DNA from: Rhizobium oryzicola
GTDB lineage: Bacteria > Pseudomonadota > Alphaproteobacteria > Rhizobiales > Rhizobiaceae
Direction of reading: 5' to 3'
Assembly (NCBI RefSeq): GCF_030504645.1
Contig: NZ_JAUKWQ010000013.1
Coordinates: 62,001 to 126,000 of the forward strand
DNA length: 64,000 bases
Both the position numbers and the translations under genes were made by a program. How positions within the stretch are numbered: the first letter of the stretch is position 1; the number at the start of each line of letters is the position of its first letter. The notes under the pieces were generated by a model. That model searched no databases. It had not been told where the DNA came from and worked only from the letters and a program-made list of their open reading frames with translations. This document shows positions 43,020 to 51,454 of the stretch, piece by piece.

Positions 43020-43925
43020 ATGACGCCTCAAGAAATCAAGGCTGCGCTCGGCGCCGGCCTCCTGTCCTTCCCGGTCACGCATTTCGATGCAGAAGGCCAG
43101 TTTCAGCCGGAAAGCTATAAACGCCACATTGAGTGGCTGTCTGGGTATGATGCACCCGTTCTTTTCGCAGCTGGCGGCACGGGTGAATTCTTCTCGCTTT
43201 CTCCCGATGAAATTCCCGGTATCGTCAAGGCAGCCAAGGAAGCGGCAGGCAAGACGGCCATCGTTTCCGGTTGCGGTTTCGGCAGCCATGTCGGCGTCGA
43301 GCTGGCAAAATCCGTCGAGAAGGCGGGCGCTGACGGTATCCTGCTGCTGCCGCATTACCTGATCGATGCACCGCAGGAAGGCCTCTACCAGCACGTCAAG
43401 AAGATCTGCCAGTCGGTCGGTATCGGCGTCATGGTCTATAACCGTGACAACTCGGTTCTGTCCGTCGATACGCTGAAGCGCTTGTGTGACGAGTGCCCCA
43501 ACCTCGTCGGCTTCAAGGACGGCACCGGCGACATCGGCGGCGTGCGCCAGATCACGGCCACCATGGGCGATCGCCTGACCTATCTCGGCGGCATGCCAAC
43601 GGCGGAACTCTTCGCCGAAGCCTATCTTGGCGCTGGCTTTACCACCTACTCCTCGGCCGTTTTCAACTTCGTTCCGGGCCTTGCCGTCGAATTCTACAAG
43701 GCGCTACGCGCCGGCGAACGGGCTCATTGCGAGAAGATCCTCAAGGACTTCTTCTATCCGTTCATGGCCATCCGTAACCGCCGCAAGGGCTACGCGGTCG
43801 CTGCCATCAAGGCGGGCGTGCGCCTGCAGGGCTTCGATGCCGGCAAGGTTCGCTCGCCGCTGGATGACCTGACCAAGGAAGAAGAAGGCATGCTTCTCGA
43901 CCTCATCGGTCCCTGGAAGCGCTAA
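43020..43925 (+). CDS. kdgD: 5-dehydro-4-deoxyglucarate dehydratase
   Basis: The 301-aa DHDPS/NAL-type aldolase-fold enzyme dehydrates and decarboxylates 5-keto-4-deoxy-D-glucarate to 2-oxoglutarate semialdehyde. GGTGEFFSLSPDE near residue 50, the Tyr in GVMVYNRDN near 140 and Schiff-base Lys in NLVGFKDGTGDIGG near 165 are the family marks. It is first in the operon, followed at 16 bp by gci. Confidence 0.93.
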   Translation: MTPQEIKAALGAGLLSFPVTHFDAEGQFQPESYKRHIEWLSGYDAPVLFAAGGTGEFFSLSPDEIPGIVKAAKEAAGKTAIVSGCGFGSHVGVELAKSVEKAGADGILLLPHYLIDAPQEGLYQHVKKICQSVGIGVMVYNRDNSVLSVDTLKRLCDECPNLVGFKDGTGDIGGVRQITATMGDRLTYLGGMPTAELFAEAYLGAGFTTYSSAVFNFVPGLAVEFYKALRAGERAHCEKILKDFFYPFMAIRNRRKGYAVAAIKAGVRLQGFDAGKVRSPLDDLTKEEEGMLLDLIGPWKR

Positions 43926-43941
43926 GGATCAAGGGGCGAGC

Positions 43942-45078
43942 ATGAAGATCGCGGCAGTTCACACACACCTTCTGGAGCACAAGCTCGACGTTGCCTTCGA
44001 AAGCGCATCCATGCGCTTCGATCGTCGGGCTCATATCCTCGTCGAGATCGTGTGCGATGACGGTACCATTGGCTGGGGCGAATGCCTCGGCCCCGCTCGC
44101 CCCAATGCGGCGGTCGTCCAGGCCTACACCAACTGGCTGATCGGCGAGAATCCGCTGGAAACCGAAAAGATCTGGGCGAAGCTGTACAATGCGCTTCGCG
44201 ACCAGGGACAGCGCGGCCTTACCATCACCGCGCTCTCGGGCATCGACATCGCGCTGTGGGACATCAAAGGCAAACATTTCGGCGTGCCTGTTTCTACACT
44301 GCTCGGCGGTCGCTTTCGCGACAGCGTCAAGGCCTATGCCACCGGCAGCTTCAAGCGCGATGGCGTGGACCGCGTGGAAGACAATGCCACCGATGTCGCC
44401 CGCTACTGGAAGGAAGGCTTTCACGCCACCAAGATCAAGATCGGCTTTGGTGTGGAGGAAGACCTGCGCGTTGTCCGCGCTGCCCGCGAGGCGGTCGGCC
44501 CGGATATGCGCATCATGGTGGATGCCAACCATGGTTACGATGTGGTGGAAGCCGTTCGCTTCGGACAGGCAGCAGCGGAACTCAATATCGACTGGTTCGA
44601 AGAGCCCGTTGTTCCGGAACAGCTTGCTGCATACCGCGACGTGCGGGCCCGCCAGCCGATCCCGATCGCAGGTGGGGAAACCTGGCATGCGCGTTGGGGC
44701 ATGAAGGAGCCGGTGGAAACCCGTTGCGTTGATATTCTTCAACCGGATCTGGCCGGCACGGGGGGCTTTACGGAAGCCAAGCGAATTGCAGATTTTGCAG
44801 CGCTTCACGGCGTCCGCGTCGTTCCGCATGTCTGGGGCACGGCGGTTCATATCGCCGCCGCCCTGCAATTCATGGCGGCCATGGTGCCGAGCCCGGTGCG
44901 CGTGAACCCGATCGAGCCGATCCTGGAATTTGACCGCACCGACAACCCGTTCCGCCAGGCGGTGATCAAGAGCCCGATTGAACATGTCCACGGCGTGGTG
45001 GCCATTCCAAATGGTCCCGGTCTCGGCATTGAAATCAATCGCGATGCGCTGAAAGAATTTAGGATGAAGGACGTCTGA
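43942..45078 (+). CDS. gci: D-galactarolactone cycloisomerase
   Basis: The 378-aa enolase-superfamily (MR/MLE) enzyme opens galactarolactone to 3-deoxy-2-keto-hexarate. Catalytic stretches are the KxK motif in FHATKIKIGFGVEEDLR near residue 163, metal ligands in VDANHG, WFEEP and AGGETWHARWG, and His in VVPHVWGTAVHIAAAL near 295. It matches the Agrobacterium Gci pattern along its whole length. It overlaps gli by 1 nt. Confidence 0.93.
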   Translation: MKIAAVHTHLLEHKLDVAFESASMRFDRRAHILVEIVCDDGTIGWGECLGPARPNAAVVQAYTNWLIGENPLETEKIWAKLYNALRDQGQRGLTITALSGIDIALWDIKGKHFGVPVSTLLGGRFRDSVKAYATGSFKRDGVDRVEDNATDVARYWKEGFHATKIKIGFGVEEDLRVVRAAREAVGPDMRIMVDANHGYDVVEAVRFGQAAAELNIDWFEEPVVPEQLAAYRDVRARQPIPIAGGETWHARWGMKEPVETRCVDILQPDLAGTGGFTEAKRIADFAALHGVRVVPHVWGTAVHIAAALQFMAAMVPSPVRVNPIEPILEFDRTDNPFRQAVIKSPIEHVHGVVAIPNGPGLGIEINRDALKEFRMKDV

Positions 45079-45941
45079 TGCTGGTTCGAACCCTTTCCGG
45101 AAAGCCGCCAAAGACGAAACTGCCGGAAGGCGCCATCGATACGCAGATGCACGCCTATCTGCCAGGCTTTCCAGCATTGCCGGGCGGACCTGATCTGCCT
45201 GGGGGAGACCTTCCAATCCCGGCACAGTATCGGCAACTGATGGAATGGCTGGGCATTGCGCGCGTGGTGGTGACGCAAGGAAATGCCCACCAGCGCAACA
45301 ACGATAATCTGGTTGCCTGCCTGAAGGAGTTCGGCGACATCGCTCGCGGTGTGGCGGCTGTCGGACCCGATGCCACACAGACGGAACTCGACACGCTTCA
45401 GGAGGCGGGCGTTGTTGGTTTGCGCATCATGGACCTGCCGGGCGGCGGAACCAACCTCACGCATCTGGAAGCCATTGACCGCATGGCATCCGAACGTGGC
45501 TGGATGGTCGCGGTCCAGTTCGACGGAAGCAACATTCTCGACCACGAGCCACGCCTGACGCGGCTGCGGTCACGCTGGGTTTTCGATCATCACGGCAAAT
45601 TCTTCTCAGGTGTGACACCGGAAAGTGAAGAAATTGCCGCGTTGAAGCGACTCATCAACACAGGGAGATGCTGGTTTAAATTCGCAGGCGTCTACGAATC
45701 GTCAAAGGCCGGAGGGCCCGACTTTGAGGATGTCGCAGCGGTTGCAAGAGAGATTGCAGCTTACGCACCGGAGCGGATCGTGTGGGGCACGAATTGGCCG
45801 CATAACCTGGCGCGTCGGCAAGAAGATTACCCGGATGACGCGGCGCTGACCGATACAGTGCTTGCGTGGCTCAATGGAGAAGCCGGCTTGAAGCGCGCGC
45901 TCGTCGACAATCCGGAAGAACTTTACGGATTTTCCGCATAG
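45078..45941 (+). CDS. gli: D-galactarolactone isomerase (amidohydrolase superfamily)
   Basis: The 287-aa TIM-barrel protein begins with IDTQMHAYLPGFPALPGG, then QGNAHQRNND near 70, WVFDHHGKFF near 165 and RIVWGTNWPHN near 233, features of the PDC-hydrolase-like group. It interconverts galactaro-1,5- and 1,4-lactones, feeding the Gci substrate. Its start overlaps the gci stop (TGATG). Confidence 0.88.
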   Translation: MLVRTLSGKPPKTKLPEGAIDTQMHAYLPGFPALPGGPDLPGGDLPIPAQYRQLMEWLGIARVVVTQGNAHQRNNDNLVACLKEFGDIARGVAAVGPDATQTELDTLQEAGVVGLRIMDLPGGGTNLTHLEAIDRMASERGWMVAVQFDGSNILDHEPRLTRLRSRWVFDHHGKFFSGVTPESEEIAALKRLINTGRCWFKFAGVYESSKAGGPDFEDVAAVAREIAAYAPERIVWGTNWPHNLARRQEDYPDDAALTDTVLAWLNGEAGLKRALVDNPEELYGFSA

Positions 45942-46012
45942 AGCCTCTACGGGAGCGGGCCAACGAACAGGTCGAATCACCCGTTTGTACTTAGTCATGC
46001 CTGTTAAAGCGC

Positions 46013-46037
46013 TTCGAGCCGGCTTTGCCGGCTCGAA
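46013..46037. terminator. Hairpin terminator between gli and fucU
   Basis: TTCGAGCCGGC (46013-46023) pairs perfectly with GCCGGCTCGAA (46027-46037) around a TTT loop. It lies between converging genes and could end transcription from both sides, although neither side has a long T-run. Confidence 0.55.
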
Positions 46038-46069
46038 CTGTTTCATGTGGTTAGCCGAACAGCATTCGA

Positions 46070-46498
46070 TCAAGGGTAAATCACGCCCTTGCGCAAGATG
46101 ACATTGGCGTAAAGACGAGGCTCGCTGGTCTGGACCACCGTATGGGCTGCCTTTACGCGCGGATAGAAGTCAGGTCCAAGAAGTGGCACCACCGGCTGGT
46201 TCGGCTCATGGCGCTTGCAGCACGCGATGATTTCCTCATGCACAGGATCCAGCACATCGCGCTCCTTGCCCTTGGTGGAGCGGAAAATCGCTTCCGGCAC
46301 GAAATCGTCGATCGGAGTGACGGATAGAATCGCATCCAGGACCGGAATCAGGTCGAGACCATCCAGGCGAATGAGGCGTCGCGCATGCTCAAGCGCCGGA
46401 TAATTGCCGTCGACGATGGCGATCTCATCGCCATGGCCCATGGCGCGCAAGGTGGCGAGAAGGTCTGGGCTGAGAATGGGATTGATACCCTTCAACAT
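46070..46498 (-). CDS. fucU: FucU/RbsD family sugar mutarotase
   Basis: The 142-aa protein belongs to the L-fucose mutarotase/RbsD family, which interconverts sugar anomers. Signs are GHGDEIAIVDGNYPA near residue 20 and the C-terminal RLYANVILRKGVIYP. The start directly follows the stop of the ROK regulator (TAAATG), so they are cotranscribed. In this setting it probably prepares the sugar imported by FrcBCA. Confidence 0.88.
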   Translation of the reverse strand: MLKGINPILSPDLLATLRAMGHGDEIAIVDGNYPALEHARRLIRLDGLDLIPVLDAILSVTPIDDFVPEAIFRSTKGKERDVLDPVHEEIIACCKRHEPNQPVVPLLGPDFYPRVKAAHTVVQTSEPRLYANVILRKGVIYP

Positions 46499-47731
46499 TT
46501 ACGAAAGCTCCTTGAACAACACACTCTGGTCGGTGAGATAACGCGCGAAAATTGGCAGGCTTGCGCCACCGATCGCACGGGCCTGGGCGCCGACCGCGCC
46601 CTCGATGATATCGGGAATGATGACTCCCTGAAGGTCGAGTTTTGCGACCGACTGTATCGTTGCCGCCACGATGCGCTTGCGAATCTCCGGCGGAAAACCG
46701 CCATCGATGACGGCAGCCCCGAAATCGATCACAGACACTGTGGCAACAATCGCCTGTGCCAGCGCATCAGCGGTATCACGTATCCAGACCTCCAAGGGAT
46801 CGCCGAAATCGATCCACTCATCTGCGGAATACCATAGAGGCTCGGGATCGATGCCTCTTTCCTTAAGAAGTCGCTCCAGAACAAAGATCGAGGCGATATC
46901 GAGAAGCTGGCGGTTCTCACCGTTTGGCCCGCGCACCGGCAGCGGCGCAAGCGCGCCTGCAGTTCCCGTTCGTCCGTAGAAGATCGAGGAATTCAGAACG
47001 ATGCCACCGCCGATAAACGAACCGATGAAGAAGTAGACGAAATCAGGATAAGAGGGGCCAACCCCGAAAACGAGTTCCGCGCCGCAGGCGCTGGTCGCGT
47101 CGTTCTGGAGATAGACGGCATGGCGCACCCGCTCGACAATTTCGCCCTGCAGATCGAAATTGCGCCAGACATCCATAGCCCCCGGCGGAGCCCCCACTTC
47201 CTCGGCCCAGTTCCAGAGTTCGAAGGGGGCTGCGATGCCAACACCTGCGATCCGGGCAAGCTGCTCCTCGGACATCTGCGCTTCCAGCGCCTGGATACCG
47301 GATAGAATGATTTCGATGATCTGCTGTGGCTGCGGATAGGCATAGGTCCGCCGCACCTGAGCGCGAATCGTGCCGACAAAATCCATCAGCACCACATCCG
47401 CGCTACGGCGACCGATCTTCACACCGAAGGAATAGACTGCGTCCGGGTTGAGGCGCATGGGCACAGAAGGCTGCCCCACCTTTCCCCGTACAGGCTCGCC
47501 GCGCAGGAGCAGACCGTCTTTCTCAAGGGAACGCATAATGACGGAGACCGTCTGTGCCGACAAACCGCTGAGACGTGTGATCTCGGCCTTTGACAGGGAA
47601 CCGTGCAGACGCACCAACGAGAGCACGAGTCGCTCGTTGTACGCGCGCACCCGCACCTGGTTTGAACCGCCGGCAAGCCCGACGATAGGGGGCGTGGACG
47701 CTCCCTCTGATGAATTCTGGTCCGTGGTCAT
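46499..47731 (-). CDS. frcR: ROK family transcriptional regulator of the frc locus
   Basis: The 410-aa protein has an N-terminal winged HTH (SLSKAEITRLSGLSAQTVSVI and KDGLLLRGEPVRGKVGQPSV) and a ROK sugar-kinase-like domain with GVGIAAPFELWNWAEEVG near residue 155 and a FFIGSFIGGGIVL stretch. The classic ROK zinc-binding Cys motif is not evident. I took the ATG at 47731 because GGAGGGG lies about 8 nt upstream. It is divergent from frcBCA, as in the Sinorhizobium frc locus; FrcR is therefore a positional inference. Confidence 0.8.
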   Translation of the reverse strand: MTTDQNSSEGASTPPIVGLAGGSNQVRVRAYNERLVLSLVRLHGSLSKAEITRLSGLSAQTVSVIMRSLEKDGLLLRGEPVRGKVGQPSVPMRLNPDAVYSFGVKIGRRSADVVLMDFVGTIRAQVRRTYAYPQPQQIIEIILSGIQALEAQMSEEQLARIAGVGIAAPFELWNWAEEVGAPPGAMDVWRNFDLQGEIVERVRHAVYLQNDATSACGAELVFGVGPSYPDFVYFFIGSFIGGGIVLNSSIFYGRTGTAGALAPLPVRGPNGENRQLLDIASIFVLERLLKERGIDPEPLWYSADEWIDFGDPLEVWIRDTADALAQAIVATVSVIDFGAAVIDGGFPPEIRKRIVAATIQSVAKLDLQGVIIPDIIEGAVGAQARAIGGASLPIFARYLTDQSVLFKELS

Positions 47732-47776
47732 GGCTACCCCTCCCAAGGGTCCTCCGGTTGGGAAAGTAGCGACCGC

Positions 47777-47806
47777 GAATTAATAAATCAATCGGAATTA
47801 ATTATT
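47777..47806. repeat. Tandem GAATTAAT repeats, candidate regulator site
   Basis: GAATTAATAAAT (47777-47788) and GAATTAATTATT (47795-47806) repeat with an 18-bp period in the 209-bp gap between the ROK regulator and frcB. The second copy runs into the -35 box of frcB. AT-rich repeated sites suit ROK repressors. Confidence 0.45.
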
Positions 47807-47833
47807 GACAGGTTCCATGCTTTTCCGCTTAAT
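47805..47833 (+). promoter_or_regulatory. Candidate frcB promoter
   Basis: TTGACA (47805-47810), a 17-nt spacer and CTTAAT (47828-47833; four of six consensus positions) give a good sigma-70 match about 110 bp upstream of the frcB start. Confidence 0.5.
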
Positions 47834-47940
47834 GGGCCTCGCGAGGGGCAGGCGGCTTGGAGGAGGCGCTGGTCACCAACCAGTCGGCGCCCCGTGAAAT
47901 CCGTGAATCCGGATGACCTTGTGACCCTGGGAGGATCTTT

Positions 47941-48966
47941 ATGAAGAAATCTGTTCTGACTGCAGCATTCGGCGCGCTCGTACTCGGCGTAGCCTTCGCT
48001 GCACCGGCTTCCGCTGCCGGCGTATCTGCCTGCCTCATCACCAAGACGGACACCAACCCCTTCTTCGTGAAAATGAAGGAAGGCGCGACCGCCAAGGCCA
48101 AGGAACTGGGCGTGACGCTGAAGTCCTACGCCGGCAAGATCGATGGCGATAGCGAAAGCCAGGTTGCCGCGATCGAAACCTGCATCGCCGATGGCGCCAA
48201 GGGTATCCTTCTGACCGCGTCCGACACCAAGGGTATCGTTCCGGCCGTCAAGCAGGCCCGTGATGCTGGCCTGCTAGTGATCGCGCTCGACACGCCGCTC
48301 GATCCGATCGATGCCGCCGACGCCACCTTCGCGACCGATAACCTCCTCGCCGGCAAGCTGATCGGCCAGTGGGCTGCCGCAACGCTGGGCGACAAGGCAA
48401 AGGATGCCAAGGTTGCCTTCCTCGACCTGACACCGGCTCAGCCGTCTGTTGACGTCATGCGCGACCAGGGCTTCATGATCGGCTTCGGCATCGACCCGAA
48501 GGACCCGAACAAGATCGGCGACGAAACCGATCCGCGCATCGTTGGCCATGACATCACCAACGGTAACGAAGAAGGCGGCCGTACGGCCATGGAAAACCTT
48601 CTCCAGAAGAACCCGAACATCAACGTCGTTCACACCATCAACGAGCCGGCTGCCGCTGGCGCTTACGAAGCCCTCAAGGCTGTCGGCAAGCAGAAGGACG
48701 TGCTGATCGTGTCCGTCGACGGCGGCTGCCCGGGCGTCAAGAACGTCAAGGAAGGCGTGATCGGTGCGACCTCGCAGCAGTATCCGCTGCTGATGGCTTC
48801 CAAGGGTATCGAAGCGATTGCCGCTTTCGCTAAGGATGGCACGAAGCCGAAGCCGACCGAAGGCAAGAACTTCTTCGACACCGGCGTTTCGCTGGTGACC
48901 GACAAGCCCGCCAAGGGCGTACCGTCGATCGACACCAAGGACGGCACTGCCAAGTGCTGGGGTTGA
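47941..48966 (+). CDS. frcB: Sugar ABC transporter substrate-binding protein (fructose type)
   Basis: The 341-aa periplasmic protein has a signal peptide (residues 1-26, APASAAG) and a peripasmic binding protein fold of the ribose class: SACLITKTDTNPFFVKMKEG, GDSESQVAAIETCIADG, NEEGGRTAMENLL and the C-terminal KCWG. It closely resembles Sinorhizobium FrcB, which binds fructose, ribose and mannose. The GGAGG-like box lies before the ATG. A strong terminator follows. Confidence 0.93.
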   Translation: MKKSVLTAAFGALVLGVAFAAPASAAGVSACLITKTDTNPFFVKMKEGATAKAKELGVTLKSYAGKIDGDSESQVAAIETCIADGAKGILLTASDTKGIVPAVKQARDAGLLVIALDTPLDPIDAADATFATDNLLAGKLIGQWAAATLGDKAKDAKVAFLDLTPAQPSVDVMRDQGFMIGFGIDPKDPNKIGDETDPRIVGHDITNGNEEGGRTAMENLLQKNPNINVVHTINEPAAAGAYEALKAVGKQKDVLIVSVDGGCPGVKNVKEGVIGATSQQYPLLMASKGIEAIAAFAKDGTKPKPTEGKNFFDTGVSLVTDKPAKGVPSIDTKDGTAKCWG

Positions 48967-48990
48967 TCGCCTGAAAGTGTAAAGAAGCTG

Positions 48991-49016
48991 AAAGGGCGGC
49001 CAACGCCGCCCTTTTT
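48991..49016 (+). terminator. Intercistronic terminator between frcB and frcC
   Basis: AAAGGGCGGC (48991-49000) pairs with GCCGCCCTTT (49005-49014) around CAAC, followed by more T (run 49012-49016). It is a textbook intrinsic terminator inside the operon and should make frcB mRNA exceed frcCA. Confidence 0.85.
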
Positions 49017-49139
49017 CACAAACGGCATCCGCCGCGTTCGCGGCAAAGCCTTTGCAAGATCCTGAACGAACGCCGGCCCGCATGATGCGAAACGAGCCGG
49101 CCCTCACATCCTCGGGAGAGGCATACGGGAGGATTACCA

Positions 49140-50221
49140 ATGAGCGAGCCGCAAGCCGCCAAAACGCCCCATCTTGAATATGAAAAAGTCCTTTCGGGCA
49201 GCTCGACGCAGGTCGCGCAGTTCGACACCAACGACAAGACTCCGATCCAGAAATTTCAGCACTTCCTGCATGGCAGCCCGGCGGCGGTTCCTCTGATCGT
49301 CCTGCTGCTGTCCGTGATCGTGTTCGGCTCGATTCTTGGCACCAAGTTCTTTTCTGCCTTTTCGCTGACACTCATTTTGCAACAGGTGGCCATCACCGGC
49401 ATCATCGGCGCGGCACAGACGCTGGTCATCCTGACCGCAGGTATCGATCTCTCGGTCGGTGCCATCATGGTTCTCTCTTCGGTTGTCATGGGTCAGTTTG
49501 CCATTCACTACGGCATCCCCACACCGCTGGCGATCCTGTGCGGATTTGCGGTTGGCGCCATCTGCGGCCTGATCAACGGCTTCCTGATCGCCCGGGTAAA
49601 ACTGCCGCCCTTTATCGTCACACTCGGCATGTGGCAGATCGTCCTGGCCTCGAACTTCCTCTATTCGGCCAATGAGACGATCCGCTCGCAGGATCTGGCT
49701 GCCAACGCGCAACTGCTGCAGTTCTTCGGTGATAGCGTGCGCTTTGGCGGCGCGGTCCTGACCTACGGCGTCATCGCCATGGTGTTGCTCGTCGCCCTGC
49801 TCTGGTATGTGCTGAACTCTACCGCCTGGGGCCGCCACCTCTATGCCGTCGGCGACGACCCGGATGCAGCGGAACTTGCCGGTGTCAACGTCAAGAAGAT
49901 GCTGATGTCAGTCTATACGCTGTCCGGCATCATCTGCGCGCTCGGCGGGTGGGCGTTGATCGGCCGTATCGGCTCTGTCTCCCCGACTGCCGGCCAGTTC
50001 GCCAATATCGAATCCATCACGGCTGTGGTGATCGGCGGCCTCTCGCTGTTCGGTGGCCGCGGCTCGATCCTCGGCATGCTGTTCGGCGCGCTGATCGTCG
50101 GCGTCTTCCAATTGGGCCTTCGCCTGATCGGCACCGACCCGCAATGGACATACATGCTGATCGGTCTTCTCATCATCGCCGCTGTTGCGATCGACCAGTG
50201 GATCAGAAAGGTAGCAGGCTA

Positions 50222-50222
<1 letters not shown>
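49140..50222 (+). CDS. frcC: Sugar ABC transporter permease
   Basis: The 360-aa permease of the ribose/xylose class has about nine helices after a soluble N-terminus of about 50 residues; signatures are VILTAGIDLSVGAIMVLS near residue 97 and GGLSLFGGRGSILGMLFGA near 300. GGGAGG lies about 8 nt before the ATG. It overlaps frcA by 1 nt. Confidence 0.93.
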
Positions 50223-50998
<776 letters not shown>

Positions 50999-51006
50999 CG
51001 AAATGC

Positions 51007-51038
51007 GGGCCGGTTATTCCCTTCGGACCAACCGGCCC
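51007..51038 (+). terminator. Hairpin just after frcA
   Basis: GGGCCGGTT (51007-51015) pairs perfectly with AACCGGCCC (51030-51038) around a 14-nt loop, 9 nt after the frcA stop. No T-run follows, so it may protect the mRNA 3' end rather than terminate. Confidence 0.5.
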
Positions 51039-51113
51039 CCGAACCTGCTGCCGGGGAAACTCCTCCTGAAAGCCCCGGGCAGTGAAGCGGCCGGCAATGG
51101 CCATCATCGTCTT

Positions 51114-51214
51114 GGGAGAGTGACCCGGCGGACCGGCTCGCAAATCACCGGCGTAACGGGTGACAGGCCAATCTTCGTCTCCGGATTGGCTCTTGCGCGT
51201 GGGCTCACTCTCCC
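51114..51214. ncRNA. Candidate structured RNA in the frcA downstream region
   Basis: GGGAGAGTGACCC (51114-51126) pairs with GGGCTCACTCTCCC (51201-51214) through 13 bp with one bulge. Inside lie TCACC/GGTGA (51145-51149 with 51159-51163) and GCCAATC/GATTGGC (51167-51173 with 51184-51190). Together these make a closed multi-branched fold of about 100 nt. The fold is nearly symmetric on both strands, so strand is uncertain. It could be a 3' UTR element, a small RNA or a leader of the next gene. Confidence 0.4.
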
Positions 51215-51267
51215 GGCTCTTTTTGAGCTCCCTCCCAATCCGGGGCAGGACCAGTAACATTTTTGTC

Positions 51268-51286
51268 GCCCTTACCGGGCATTTTT
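51268..51286 (+). terminator. Weak intrinsic terminator after the structured region
   Basis: GCCC (51268-51271), a 5-nt loop and GGGC (51277-51280) are followed by ATTTTT. The short stem makes it weak, but it would end an frcA or small-RNA transcript. From here to 51454 I see no gene. Confidence 0.45.
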
Positions 51287-51454
51287 CCTTTCTTCTCATT
51301 TGCCAAGCTTTCGCCGCGTTTTCCGGTTGAAAATTGGTAGTTCTCCGATAAGTGAGAATCAGGCTTTATACGCCTGTCCTGCCGGGACTTTCTCTCCCCA
51401 TAACCGTCTATCCGGACCTGACGGCCCGGACGCTACCATGTTCGGAATCAAGTC

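Noticed and set aside
43903..45378. 491-codon minus frame over gci and gli
   Set aside because: Shadow of two well-matched enzymes on the plus strand.
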